The translations under genes and the position numbers were made by a program. This document shows positions 8,155 to 18,000 of a DNA stretch of 64,000 nucleotides, piece after piece. The stretch is from NCBI RefSeq assembly GCF_003002065.1, contig NZ_PVZG01000022.1, positions 1 to 64,000 of the forward strand. The letters run 5' to 3'. The first letter of the stretch is position 1, and every line of letters starts with the position of its first letter. The notes below the pieces were generated by a model, which was given only the letters and a program-made list of their open reading frames with translations, was not told the origin of the DNA and made no database searches. Source of the stretch: Pseudosporangium ferrugineum. Lineage in GTDB: Bacteria; Actinomycetota; Actinomycetes; Mycobacteriales; Micromonosporaceae.

Positions 8155-9540
8155 TTACGCGGCGGGGAGTTTGAGGGTGAAGCGCGCGCCCGGCCCGGCG
8201 CCGGCCTCGACCCGGCCGCCGTGCCGTACCGCGATGTCGCGGACGATGGCCAGGCCCAGGCCGGCGCCGCCGCTGTCGCGGGTGCGGGCCTCGTCCAGGC
8301 GGGTGAAGCGCTCGAAGATTCGCTCGCGGTCGGCCTCGGCGATGCCGTCGCCGTCGTCGGTGACCGTCAGGACCACGTCGCCGCTGTCGGGGCCGGTGGT
8401 GACGGTGACCGTGGTGCGGGCGTGCCGGTTCGCGTTGTCCAGGAGGTTGTGTACCAGCCGTTCGAGCTGACCCTGGTCGCCCCGTACGACGGCCGGGCCG
8501 GTCACCGTCGCGGTGAACGTCACCCGGCCGGTGCCGTGGCGGCGCTCCGCCACCTGCTCCTGGGCGATCTCCGCCAGGTCGACGCGGTCCTGCGGGCGGG
8601 CGCCGGAGCTCTCCAGACGGGCGAGGAGCAGCAGGTCGTCGGTGAGGCTCTGTAGCCGGCGGGTCGAGGCCAGGACGACGTCCAGCACGGCGGGCAGCTC
8701 GGCCGCCGGCCCGGACGCCCGGGCCACCTCGACCGTGTTGCGCAGGGTGGCCAGCGGGCTGCGCAGCTCGTGCGCGGCGTCCCCGGCGAACCGTCGCTGC
8801 CGCGCGATCGCGTCGTCGAGCCGGTCGAGGGTGGCGTTGGTGGTCACGGCGAGGCGTTCGAGTTCGTCGCCGGTCGCCGGCACGGGCACCCGGCGGTGCA
8901 GGTCCGCGGACGTGATCGCGGCCAGCTCCGCGCGTACCGCCTCGACCGGGCGGAGCGCGCGGCCCGCCACGAACCAGGCGACCGCCGCCACCAGCATCGT
9001 CGCCGCGGGCTGGGCGGCGGCGAGGACGGGGTCCACGGCGCGGATGGCCGCCTTCGCCTCGGCCGGCGACACCTGCAGGAAGTAGGTGACCCGGGACGGC
9101 TCGGCCACCGGGCCGGTGAGGGCCTCGACGATCCGGCCGTGCGGGTCGAGGAAGACGGTGACGGCCACGAAGGTGGCGGGACTCCCGCCGAGCGGCATGG
9201 TCACCGGGCCCGGCCGTTCGGCCGACGGCTCCGGGCCGGGCAACCAGCGCAGGTCACCGAGGTACGGCTCCAGCCCGGCGCTTGCCCGTACCGTCCGGTC
9301 GGCGTTGAAGGCGATCCACCGCTCGTGGGCGAACTCCCGCAGGCCGTTCTCGTCCCGGGTGGCGTGCGCGGTGGCGAGCCGGCGTACGTCACCGGTGCCC
9401 TGCTCGACCGACGCCTCGAAGCGGTTGGCGTACAGCTCGTGGCGCAGCCACAACGCCCCGGCACCGAAGCAGACGGCGGCGGCCGCGGCGGCGGCGAGGG
9501 TGGTGCGTACCCGGATCGAGGCGAGGCCGGGCCTAGGCAC
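8155..9540 (-). CDS. OmpR-system sensor histidine kinase
   Basis: A 461-residue membrane kinase with a first helix at residues 12-30, an extracytoplasmic domain to about 170, a second helix (TMLVAAVAWFVAG), and a HAMP domain beginning RALRPVEAV. The HisKA motif is AAHELRSPL, with the phospho-accepting His near residue 255. The HATPase_c domain carries the N box LLDNANRHA, DDGDGI and GLGLAIV. The start is taken as GTG at 9540, because it overlaps the regulator stop and gives a normal short cytoplasmic tail; a longer start at 9570 is possible. It senses an unknown envelope signal and phosphorylates the regulator encoded upstream. Confidence 0.9.
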   Translation of the reverse strand: MPRPGLASIRVRTTLAAAAAAAVCFGAGALWLRHELYANRFEASVEQGTGDVRRLATAHATRDENGLREFAHERWIAFNADRTVRASAGLEPYLGDLRWLPGPEPSAERPGPVTMPLGGSPATFVAVTVFLDPHGRIVEALTGPVAEPSRVTYFLQVSPAEAKAAIRAVDPVLAAAQPAATMLVAAVAWFVAGRALRPVEAVRAELAAITSADLHRRVPVPATGDELERLAVTTNATLDRLDDAIARQRRFAGDAAHELRSPLATLRNTVEVARASGPAAELPAVLDVVLASTRRLQSLTDDLLLLARLESSGARPQDRVDLAEIAQEQVAERRHGTGRVTFTATVTGPAVVRGDQGQLERLVHNLLDNANRHARTTVTVTTGPDSGDVVLTVTDDGDGIAEADRERIFERFTRLDEARTRDSGGAGLGLAIVRDIAVRHGGRVEAGAGPGARFTLKLPAA

Positions 9541-10216
9541 GGGCGTCCACCAGCCGGTAGCCGGCGCCACGCACCGTCTCGATGCTGTGCAGTCCGAAGG
9601 GCAGGTCGATCCGGCGGCGCAGCGCGGACACGTACACCTCGATGATGTTGATGTCGCCGTCGAACGCCATGTCCCAGACCTCCTCGATGATCTCGGTCTT
9701 GGTGACCACCTCGCCGGGCCGGCGGGCCAGGGTGACCAGGACGGCGAACTGCTTGGCGGTCAGCGCGATGTCGGTGGTGCCCCGCCGGCAGCGGCGCGTG
9801 ACCTGGTCGATCACCAGGTCGCCGACCCGCAGCGGCGTCCCGGCGGGACCGGGCCGGCGCCGCAGCAGCGCCCGCAGCCGGGCCAGCAGCACGACGTAGG
9901 AGAACGGCTTGGTCAGGTAGTCGTCGGCGCCGGTGTCGAGCGCCTCGGCCTCGTCGTACTCGCCGTCCTTGGCCGTGAGCACCAGGACGGGAGCGGTGAT
10001 GCCCGCCTCGCGGAGGTGCCCGCACAGCCGGAAGCCGTTCAGCCCGGGCAGCATCAGATCCAGGATGAACAGCTGGTACCGGTAGAGCCGGGCCAGGTTC
10101 CAGCCCTCCCGCCCGTCGTGCGCGACGTCGACCGCGTAACCCTCGGCCTCCAGCCCCGCCCGGAGGGAGGCGGCCAGGTCGCGTTCGTCCTCGACCAGCA
10201 GTATGCGCACGGGCAC
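9533..10216 (-). CDS. OmpR/PhoB-family response regulator
   Basis: A 227-residue regulator. The receiver domain has acidic residues at 9-10, phospho-acceptor Asp53 in FILDLMLPG, Thr in VLTAKD and Lys in YLTKPFS. The C-terminal winged helix, residues 130-222, has the recognition region INIIEVYVSALRRRID and the wing ETVRGAGYRL. The start is GTG at 10216. Its 3' end overlaps the kinase start by 8 bp, so the two are coupled. The regulator is divergent from a DUF2079 gene, and the 87-bp space between them contains repeated CTTCAG sites, which suggests it controls both itself and that gene. Confidence 0.92.
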   Translation of the reverse strand: MPVRILLVEDERDLAASLRAGLEAEGYAVDVAHDGREGWNLARLYRYQLFILDLMLPGLNGFRLCGHLREAGITAPVLVLTAKDGEYDEAEALDTGADDYLTKPFSYVVLLARLRALLRRRPGPAGTPLRVGDLVIDQVTRRCRRGTTDIALTAKQFAVLVTLARRPGEVVTKTEIIEEVWDMAFDGDINIIEVYVSALRRRIDLPFGLHSIETVRGAGYRLVDARA

Positions 10217-10242
10217 ATGATGCCAATCCCGCGCAGCTCGGA

Positions 10243-10280
10243 CCTGAAGTGATCTTCAGGCGGCTTCAGGGAGGCTTCAG
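10243..10280 (+). promoter_or_regulatory. CTTCAG direct repeats and palindrome, likely response-regulator operator
   Basis: Between the divergent regulator and DUF2079 genes CTTCAG occurs at 10254, 10264 and 10275, spaced 10 and 11 bp, one helical turn apart. The first copy also closes a perfect inverted repeat CCTGAAG-TGAT-CTTCAGG (10243-10260). Direct repeats spaced about 11 bp are the usual binding pattern of OmpR-family regulators. I infer that this is the autoregulatory site. Confidence 0.75.
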
Positions 10281-10303
10281 CGGGCGGCGCCGATCCTCGC
10301 CGC

Positions 10304-11629
10304 ATGCGGACCTCGGATCTCGCCACCCGGCCCAGGACCCGGTCGGTGGTCATCGCCGTGCCGGCGGTCGCGCTTTTCTGCGCGTACGCGACAGCGTCGG
10401 TGACCAGGCACCTCCGGGTCCGTTCCACGGGGTTCGACCTGGGCATCTTCGAGCAGGGCATCCGCGGGTACGCCGGCTGGGGCGCACCGACGGCGCCGCT
10501 GAAGGGTCCCGGGGTCCATCTGCTGGGTGACCACTTCCATCCGATCCTGGTGCTGCTCGTGCCGTTTTACCGGCTCTTTCCCGGTCCCTCCACGTTGCTG
10601 ATCGCGCAGGCCGCGTTGCTGGCCGTGTCCGCGGTGCCGGTGACGCGGCTGGCGATCCGCCGGTTCGGCACCCGCGGAGGGTCGGCGATCGGCGCCGCGT
10701 ACGGCCTGTCCTGGGGCATGCAGCGCGCCGTCGGCTTCGACTTCCACGAGATCTGCTTCGCGGTGCCGCTGCTGGCCTTCAGCCTCGAATGCCTGGTCGA
10801 CCGCCGCTGGGCCGCGGCGGTGGCGTGGGCGGCGCCGCTGATCCTGGTGAAGGAGGACCTGCCGGCGACCGTGGCGGCCGTCGGCGGCTACCTGATCCTG
10901 CACGGCCGTCGCCGCCTCGGTGGGGCGACCGTGTGCGGCGCGGTGGCCGCCGGGCTGCTCATCGTCGAGGTGCTGATCCCCGCGTTCAACGCCGCGCACA
11001 CCTACGGGTACGCCTCCGGCAGCGCCCCGCTCTCCGGCCTCCCGCAGAAGCTGCTCACGGTGCTGATGGTGCTGCTGCCGACCGGCTTCCTGGCCGTACG
11101 CTCGCCGATCCTGCTCCTGGCCCTGCCCACGCTGGGCTGGCGCTTCTGGTCGGCGAACCCGTCCTACTGGGGCACCGAGTTCCACTACAGCGCGGTGCTG
11201 ATGCCGATCGTCTTCGTCGCGATGCTCGACTCCCCGCCCGCCCGGAGCCGGCGGTGGCTGCCCGCCTGGTGCCTGGCCTTCGCGGCCCTGCTGACCACGA
11301 TGCTCCCGCTCCACGCCCTCGCCGACCCGGGAACGTGGCGCCCGGACCGCGCGGCGACGGCGACCCGCGCGGCCCTGCACCGGATCCCGGACGGCGCCAC
11401 GGTCGCGGCGGACAACCGCCTCGCGCCGCAGCTGACCGCGCGCTGCGAGGTCTACCTCTTCCCCTTCTATCCCAGCGCCGCCCTGCGGCCCACCTGGGTG
11501 GCGATCCCGGACGCCCCGTCGAACGACCCGAGATCCGTCGCGGCGAGGGAAGCCCTGCCGAGCCTCGGCTACCGGCCGGCGGCATCGGGGGAGGGGGTGC
11601 TGCTGTTCACCCGCTCACCCGATCGCTGA
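10304..11629 (+). CDS. DUF2079 polytopic membrane protein
   Basis: A 441-residue membrane protein of the DUF2079 family. Near the N-terminus it shows GFDLGIFEQGI and later GDHFHPILVLLVPFYRL, the conserved acidic/histidine segments of this family, followed by about eight to ten hydrophobic helices and a C-terminal soluble part. The layout resembles GT-C type glycosyltransferases, but no activity is established. It starts at ATG 10304 and is divergent from the two-component genes, so it is a likely target of that system. Confidence 0.85.
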   Translation: MRTSDLATRPRTRSVVIAVPAVALFCAYATASVTRHLRVRSTGFDLGIFEQGIRGYAGWGAPTAPLKGPGVHLLGDHFHPILVLLVPFYRLFPGPSTLLIAQAALLAVSAVPVTRLAIRRFGTRGGSAIGAAYGLSWGMQRAVGFDFHEICFAVPLLAFSLECLVDRRWAAAVAWAAPLILVKEDLPATVAAVGGYLILHGRRRLGGATVCGAVAAGLLIVEVLIPAFNAAHTYGYASGSAPLSGLPQKLLTVLMVLLPTGFLAVRSPILLLALPTLGWRFWSANPSYWGTEFHYSAVLMPIVFVAMLDSPPARSRRWLPAWCLAFAALLTTMLPLHALADPGTWRPDRAATATRAALHRIPDGATVAADNRLAPQLTARCEVYLFPFYPSAALRPTWVAIPDAPSNDPRSVAAREALPSLGYRPAASGEGVLLFTRSPDR

Positions 11630-11685
11630 ACCGGTAGGGACGAACCGGCCTTCCCCGCGGGCTCCCAGCGGGTCAGCATGGACGG

Positions 11686-12441
11686 GTGCCGCTGTTCGAG
11701 ATGACTGCCGATCGACCGTGGCTCTATCTGGAGAAGGTCGAACCTCAGGCGGTCGAGGAAGCCCGGACGCGCCTCGCCGAGTTCCTCGAGGATGTGGGCG
11801 GCGAGGAGGCCGTCCTCAGCCGTGAGGTCCGGGTCGTGCTGGTCGCGGCCGGTTTCGACCGGGAGATCACCACCACCGTGCTGTGGCTCAATGACGTCTA
11901 CGGGCTCGACGTGCGGTGCGTGCGGCTCACCCCGTACAAGGTCGACAACCGCCTCCTGCTCGACGTGCAGCAGGTCATTCCGCTGCCCGAGGCGAGCCAG
12001 CTCACCGTTCAGCTGCGGCGCCGGCAGACGCGGGCCCGGGCGGCCGGCAGTGACACCCGGGACTGGACGCCGTACGAGATCATCACCCCGGCCGGGCGCA
12101 CCGAGCCGCTCCGCAAGAGGCGAGCCGTGCTGGCGATGGTCACCGCTCTTCACCGGGCCGGTGTCAGCGCGACCGCCCTGGCCGGGGCCATTCCGCGTTC
12201 CCGCTTCCTGCCGGTCGACGGCACCCTGACCGGGGAGGCGCTCGCTGCGGCGTTCGCCAGCGCTTATCCGGGATCGCAGAAGCGGCTGGGGCGATGGTTC
12301 ACCGAGGCGCCCCTCCATGATGACGGCAGGACGTGGGTGCTGTCGAAGATGTGGGGCACCAACACCGAGCCGGTCCTCGATCGTCTCGTCGCGCTCGCGC
12401 CGACCGAGGGCTACGACTACGAAGCGTCCTCCGGCAGCTGA
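11686..12441 (+). CDS. Nuclease-family C-terminal-domain protein lacking the nuclease core
   Basis: A 251-residue soluble protein. The segment LSREVRVVLVAAGFDREITT through VLWLNDVYGLDVRCVRLTPY to LLLDVQQVIPLPEA matches, from memory, the middle and C-terminal part of larger DUF91/NucS-like proteins, which begin with a PD-(D/E)XK domain. Here only some 25 residues stand before the relevant helix, although the very first residues, MPLFEMT, resemble the start of the long forms. The nuclease core is therefore missing. The C-terminal 110 residues look like the usual helical DNA-related tail (ALHRAGVSATALAGAIP, GRTWVLSKMWG). Start GTG 11686. Confidence 0.65.
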   Translation: MPLFEMTADRPWLYLEKVEPQAVEEARTRLAEFLEDVGGEEAVLSREVRVVLVAAGFDREITTTVLWLNDVYGLDVRCVRLTPYKVDNRLLLDVQQVIPLPEASQLTVQLRRRQTRARAAGSDTRDWTPYEIITPAGRTEPLRKRRAVLAMVTALHRAGVSATALAGAIPRSRFLPVDGTLTGEALAAAFASAYPGSQKRLGRWFTEAPLHDDGRTWVLSKMWGTNTEPVLDRLVALAPTEGYDYEASSGS

Positions 12442-12502
12442 CGCGAACCGCCGCAGCACTCACGAGCATCACGTTCAGCGCCGCCGTGAAGGTCCTCGGA
12501 TA

Positions 12503-13186
12503 CTACAAATCAGTCGCCGACGCGAGTTGGTGCAGCACTGGCCCGCCGAGCGCGGCCAGATGGGGGGCGTACGTCCGGTCGTAGTAGTCCAGCAGGAGCT
12601 CGATCGCCGTGCGCAGCTCGCCACGCCCGAGCGCGGTGCGGACGGCCGCCGTGCGGGCGCCGCCGAGCCGGGTCTCGATGCGGGCGACGCCGGCGAGCCA
12701 GCCCGCGGCGGGCAGGGCTGCGTAGCCGGCGAGGATGGCCGCCGCCCGGCTCGCGGACGGGCGCTCGACCCGGACGAGTGGCATGACGGCGAACGCGCGG
12801 CTCAGCTCCGCCGGGAGACCCACGGAGCCGAGATACCCGCCCTTGTATTCCATCCACAGCGGACGGTCCGGATCGGCGGCGGAGAGCCGGGTCAGCACGG
12901 CCCGGGTGAAGTCGCGGTGCGTGGGCTGGGGGCCGGCGGCGCCGAACGCGGAGCCGCGGTGCGCGGCCAGCTTCTCGAGGTCGAGCACCTGCTCGCCGGC
13001 GCGGCGCAGGCCGTGCAGCAGTCCGGTCTTGCCCGATCCGGTCAGGCCGGTCAGCAGCACCGGCCGCAGCGCCCGCCCGGCCACGGGGATGGTGGGTGCC
13101 CCTCGAACGGAACGGGCAAGCACCGACAGGAATCCACCTGACGAGGAGAGCCGGACCGCCCGAGAGGACTCCCTCAGGTCCACCAT
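12503..13186 (-). CDS. MnmH (SelU)-like P-loop protein without rhodanese domain
   Basis: A 227-residue protein matching the C-terminal P-loop half of tRNA 2-selenouridine synthase: Walker A GLTGSGKT at residues 47-54, then QVLDLEKLAAHRGSAFG, the family hallmark. A segment LWMEYKGGYLGSVGLP stands where MnmH has its conserved Glu and Leu-Pro motif. Full MnmH is about 360 residues with an N-terminal rhodanese domain carrying the catalytic Cys. Here only about 40 residues precede the P-loop and none resembles that domain. It may work with a separate rhodanese or have another role. No selenium gene is nearby. ATG start at 13186. Confidence 0.72.
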   Translation of the reverse strand: MVDLRESSRAVRLSSSGGFLSVLARSVRGAPTIPVAGRALRPVLLTGLTGSGKTGLLHGLRRAGEQVLDLEKLAAHRGSAFGAAGPQPTHRDFTRAVLTRLSAADPDRPLWMEYKGGYLGSVGLPAELSRAFAVMPLVRVERPSASRAAAILAGYAALPAAGWLAGVARIETRLGGARTAAVRTALGRGELRTAIELLLDYYDRTYAPHLAALGGPVLHQLASATDL

Positions 13187-13216
13187 TTCAGATTTCCACC
13201 CGATTAAAGAGCGAGC

Positions 13217-13263
13217 CTGCGTGACGCAGCAGAGGTCCCTGAATCCTATGTGTCACCAGGGAC
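13217..13263 (-). terminator. Inverted repeats after the giant-gene operon
   Basis: In the 82-bp gap beyond the stop of gene A (13269), GTCCCTG at 13235-13241 pairs with CAGGGAC at 13257-13263 (15-nt loop), a plausible terminator for the leftward operon. A second, very tight palindrome CTGCGTGACGCAG lies at 13217-13229, just upstream of the MnmH-like gene, and could instead be an operator for that gene. Confidence 0.4.
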
Positions 13264-13268
13264 TTTCC

Positions 13269-15062
13269 TCAACCGTCGCCGACCGGTTCCACCCGGTCGA
13301 AGGCCAGGCCGCTGTCGCCCTCGCCCCGCCCGGTCGCGCGCCGGCGGGCGTGCCACACCACCGTCCGGCCGTCCAGCCACCGGGCCCGCCGCATCCCGCC
13401 CCGGATGACCAGCCCGGCGCGGGACACCTCCTCCTCGTTGATGTAGTAGGGCGCGTGCTGTTCGTCGTCCTCGGCCAGGCCGGGCCGCAGGATGCCGGTG
13501 ATCGGCCGGACCCGCGGCGAGCCCGGCGGGAAGAACCGCGGCATCGACGCCCGCTGCAGCATCACCTCGCGGTTGCCGCCCGGGACGTGCACCGGCACGA
13601 ACGGGATCCAGTTCTCCGGCACCGTGGTGCCGAGCCGGTACCGCCAGCGCACGCCGGGATCGTCCGGGCCGGCCGGTGCCGCCGCCCGCCCGGCCAGTTC
13701 GTCGAGCGTGGCGCGGACGTGCCGGGCGACCCGGGCGCCGTCGGTGCCGCCGCCGAGACCGTCCGGCACCCGGGACTCCACCGCCCAGACGGTGTTGCTG
13801 CCCTCGTCGCGCAGGAGGACCGTCTCCTCGCGTACGGGGCCGTCCAGGGGCGGCGGGGCGACCGGCGGCGTCCACAGGTGCTGGGCGAGCGCCCCCGCGC
13901 CGCGTTCCCGGGCCGGGGCCACGCTGAACAGGTCCCAGCGCGACCAGTCGGTGCCGGCGCTGTCCGAGGCGGACCGGACGATCGAGCGGCGGCCGAAGGT
14001 GTCGGTGATGACGACCGCCTCGACCTCGACCATCGTGCCGGCCGCCTGGGTGTCGCCGATGATCAGCCAGTCGTTGCCGTAGAGCAGGGCGAACTCGGTG
14101 GCCAGCAGCTTCGTCAGGTCGCCGGCGTCGGCCCGGATCCGGCCCAGGCTGACCGCGCTGTCCTCCAGTTGCCACCACCGGGAGCTGGGCATGCCGGCGA
14201 ACTGGGCCGGCGACGGGAGGGTGCTGGTGACGTCGGTGCCGGTGCCGCCCGGTGCACCCGTGCCGGTGGCCTCGACGTCGAACGCGTGCCAGCCGGGTTC
14301 GCCGTCGCCGCCGCGCAGCCGGATCCGCTCGCCGTCGCCGTGGCTCACCGTCGCCCCGAAGTCGTAGCCCAGCCGCGCGTCGTCCCACGCCTCGCCGGCC
14401 GTACCCGGGTCCAGGAAGAGCCCGCGCCACCAGGCGGCGTGGTCCCGGACGGCCCGGTCCAGCGCCGCCTCGCCGCCGGAGGGCACGGCGGGGCGCAGGG
14501 CGGCCGGTGCCACGCCCGCGACCGCCAGCGCCACGCCGTCGAAGGACCGCCCGGCGAGCGCCTGCGCGACCCGCTGGGCGGTGCTGGCGGCCAGCCGCCG
14601 GGCCACCCGTACGGCCTGCCCGGGCGCCTGCGGGTCCAGCGCCGGGGCCTCGATGGGGAAGAGCCCGGCCAGGACCCGGGCCGCCGCGGCGGTCGCGGAC
14701 GGCAGCCCGTCCGCGGTCAGGTGGCCGGCCAGCAGGTCGAGGAAGCAGCGCCCGGCGTGCGCCCGCGCGGCCGGCGGGAAGTGCGGGGGCAACTGCTCGA
14801 CCTGGGCGTCCAGCGGCAGTTCCGGCCGGTACGGCCGCGGGGTGCCGTCGATGTCCAGGCCGGTCACCGTGCCGGTGCGGCGGGCCAGCGTGGCCAGCAC
14901 CGCCGACCCGGTGTCCTCGCCCTGGAACTCGCCGAACTGCCACTGCCGGGTGAGCATCCACAGCGGATCGGCGGTGCGCGCCTGCAGCACCCTGTCCAGC
15001 TCCACCTGGCGGGTCCTGAGCTCCAGCCGGCTCCACACCCGGACCGGTTCGCACCCGGGCAT
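13269..15062 (-). CDS. Large uncharacterised protein A of the giant-protein operon
   Basis: A 597-residue soluble protein with no signal peptide or membrane helix. Near the N-terminus it has a strongly patterned stretch: VWSRLELRTR, then LWMLTRQWQFGEFQGEDTGS. Trp-rich segments follow (WWRGLFLDPG, WWQLEDSAVSLGRI), with LLYGNDWLIIG and a C-terminal block YYINEEEVSRAGLVIRGG. From memory this matches a widespread family of unassigned proteins found beside others resembling B and C here. No function is known to me. The ATG at 15062 begins 2 bp after the stop of B; a GTG at 15068 would instead overlap that stop as GTGA. Last gene of the operon. Confidence 0.8.
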   Translation of the reverse strand: MPGCEPVRVWSRLELRTRQVELDRVLQARTADPLWMLTRQWQFGEFQGEDTGSAVLATLARRTGTVTGLDIDGTPRPYRPELPLDAQVEQLPPHFPPAARAHAGRCFLDLLAGHLTADGLPSATAAAARVLAGLFPIEAPALDPQAPGQAVRVARRLAASTAQRVAQALAGRSFDGVALAVAGVAPAALRPAVPSGGEAALDRAVRDHAAWWRGLFLDPGTAGEAWDDARLGYDFGATVSHGDGERIRLRGGDGEPGWHAFDVEATGTGAPGGTGTDVTSTLPSPAQFAGMPSSRWWQLEDSAVSLGRIRADAGDLTKLLATEFALLYGNDWLIIGDTQAAGTMVEVEAVVITDTFGRRSIVRSASDSAGTDWSRWDLFSVAPARERGAGALAQHLWTPPVAPPPLDGPVREETVLLRDEGSNTVWAVESRVPDGLGGGTDGARVARHVRATLDELAGRAAAPAGPDDPGVRWRYRLGTTVPENWIPFVPVHVPGGNREVMLQRASMPRFFPPGSPRVRPITGILRPGLAEDDEQHAPYYINEEEVSRAGLVIRGGMRRARWLDGRTVVWHARRRATGRGEGDSGLAFDRVEPVGDG

Positions 15063-15064
15063 CG

Positions 15065-18000
15065 TCACGTCGTCCCGCCCTTCTGCATCAGGCCGAAGTC
15101 CAGGGCCACCCGGTGCTCGACCAGTCCGGTGCTGCCCTCCCGCGGCCCGATCTCGCCGATCAGCGCGGGCAGCAGCTGGCCGTACACGTCCTCGCGCAGA
15201 TGCTCGGGCTCGACCGCGCGGTCCTTGGCCAGCTCGAGGGTGTCGTGCAGGGTCTGCACCAGGTCCTCCAGCCGCCACGAGCCGCGGCGCGCCGGCGGTA
15301 CGGCCAGCAGCAGGCTCTGCGGCGCCCGGGCGTCCGGCTGGTCGTAGTGCACCGCCAGCGCCGTCGTGGCACGGGCCGCGGGCACCAGCTCGGACCAGGT
15401 GTCGACGCGGACGGCCACGGCCGCGTGCGAGCCGGTCGGCCGGTCCCCGGGGCGCAGCAGCACCAGGCTGACCCGGTCGCCGTCCGGTGCCGTCCCGGCC
15501 GCGCCGGAACCCGGCTCGCCGTCCGCCGTCCAGGTGGCGCCGGCCCAGGTCTCGCCGGGCACCGTCGGCAGCTGGACCACGGCCGACCCGGTCGCCGCGG
15601 CGCCGAACGCCTCGCCGATCGCGAACAGGGTGGTCAGGCTCTGCACCGGCTCCCGGACCGCCGCCGCGCCGGCCAGCCACCGGCTCACCCCGGACCGGTC
15701 GGCCCGTGCGGGCCCGTCGGCCAGGCCGGCGGCGATCTCGGTCTCGTTGCCCAGCCGCAGGTGGGGCAGCGCGATCACGGACGATCCGAAGACCGCCCGG
15801 AGCCGTTCGGCAGCGTCGCCGGCCGCGGCCGCCGCGACGAGCCGCCGGGACACCTCGGCGAACGCGTTCTCGACGGCGTCCAGGAGCTCACGGCCGACCT
15901 GGTCGCGACCGGTCCAGCGGATCGGCGGGGCGACCGCGACGCCGTGCCCGGCGGCGGCCCAGACCGCCTCGCGCGCGTCGGCCCGGCGCTGCCACCAGGC
16001 GTCCAACCGGGCCATGGGTGCGCCCGGCGGCGCACCGCCACGGTACGTGTCGTGGTGCTCCTCGAGGAACCGCGCCGGGTCCGCGCCCGGGTCGGCGGTG
16101 GCGCCGTCGCTGATCAGGCCGGCCAGCCGGGCGGCCAGCGCGGCGAGCCCGCCGGCCGCCGCGGTCGCGCGCGCGTCGAATTCGGCGGTGTCGGGGCCGC
16201 CGCCGGTGGCGCCGGCGGCCGTCTCGGTCAGCAGGTAGTCGGCGACCTCGGCCGGTCGCCAGGTGGTGGCCAGCGCGGCGGCGGTCTCCAGCAGCGCGGC
16301 GGTCTCCGGCAGCCCCCGTACGCCGTCCGGCCAGCTCGCGTCGCGGTCGAGGCTGACGCCGAGCACGGGCGCGGGTACGGCGTCGAGCACGTCGACCGGC
16401 CGCCGGGTGTCGACGAGGCGGGCGGTCAGCTCGGCCAGCCCCTGGTCGAACCCGTCGTGCAGGGCGGCCAGCAGATCGATCGGCTGAACCCCGAGGGCGC
16501 GCAGGCTGACGTCGGCGACGCGGACGCCGTCCGGGCCGGTGATCGCCACCCGGGTCGCCCCCGCCGGGCCGAGCAGCCCGCCCAGCCAGTGGTTCAGCGA
16601 CGGCTCGGCCAGCGCCCGCGGCGTCATCGGGGCGTGCTCCCACCCCTCCGGTGCGGCGTCGCGGACCGGCAGGTGCAGCAGCACCCGGTGGGTCACCCGG
16701 GTGCCCTCGTCCGGGGTGTCGACGATCTCCGGGCGGGCCGGCGCGCGGCCCTCGCCCAGCGCGGAGAGCACCGCCGCGGCGCGTACCTGATTGCCCTGCA
16801 CGATCTGGTGGATCCCCTCGGCCAGCACGAGGTCGCCGACCGCGTCGACGGTGTCGGCCAGCCGGTCGATCGCCTCGGCCGCCGCGCGCAGCCGGTCCGG
16901 TTCCCCGCGCCCCGGCAGCAGCGCCGTGCGGTCCGGCGCGGTCAGGCCGTACGGATAACGGGCGAAGTTGTCCGCCACCAGGTCGTCGAGCAGCCGCCCG
17001 GCGCCGCCGCCGGACAGCCGGACCCAGTCGCGCACCACCGTGATCACGCGGAGCCCGTCCACCACCAGGCGGTCGGCGTCGCCGGTGGCAGGGGAGGCGG
17101 GGTCCACCGGCACCGCGGACGGGAAGGCCCGCCGCAGCGGGGCGATCAGGTCGTCGAGCGCCACGCCGTCCGCCTGCACCGCCTCGTGCAGGTCCCGTTC
17201 GAGCTGGTAGCCGAGCAGGCTGCCGAGGTCGTTGCCGGCCGCCACGCCGTCGATCAGGGCCAGCGCCGTACGCACCCGCCGCGACGACAGGTTCACCGCC
17301 ATCCGCCCCCGGCCCTGCTGGTCGCCCTGGGCCACGTACCCGGCGCGCAGCACGGCCGCGGTGACCGCGTGGGTGACCGACGGCGCGTGCACGAAGCCCT
17401 GGCTGTGCCGGTCGTGGAAGACCGGCGAGGGATCGAAGGCGCGCAACGCGGCGGGCACGTCGGTCTCGGGGCTGCCCGCCGGGTTCGGGGTCAGCGCCTC
17501 GACCCAGCCGAACGCGCCGAGGTGCACGCCGGTCGCCGCGGCGTCGCGCATCGCCTCCAGCCGCTCGCCGGCCTGGCCGAGCACCCAGGCGTCCAGGCGG
17601 TGCGAGCAGAGGTCGAGGTGCTCGCGGAGGAGCTGATCCAGGCGTACGGGCGGGATCGCCGCGAGCCGCCCGACCGCCTCCGCGTGCCGGCGCGCGGGCG
17701 CCAGCAGGTCGGCGTGCTCGCCGGACCGGGGAAAGCCCTGGAACAGCGGGTTGTCGCCGCGCCGGTTCAGGTAGAGGTGCAGCCGGTCGGCGCCGTTGGC
17801 GGTCAGGTAGCCGTACAGCGTTCCCGGTCCCGCCGCGTACGGACGGCCGAGCAGCCCGTCGAGCCGGCCGAGCCGGGCCAGCAGGAAGCTCCACCGGGTC
17901 ACCCGCACGTCCCCGCCCAGCGTGCTCAGCCGGAACAGGTCCCCGGCGCCGACCCGGGCCCGCAGCTCCGGGGTGGCCAGGCCCTCCCGGACCGCGATGC

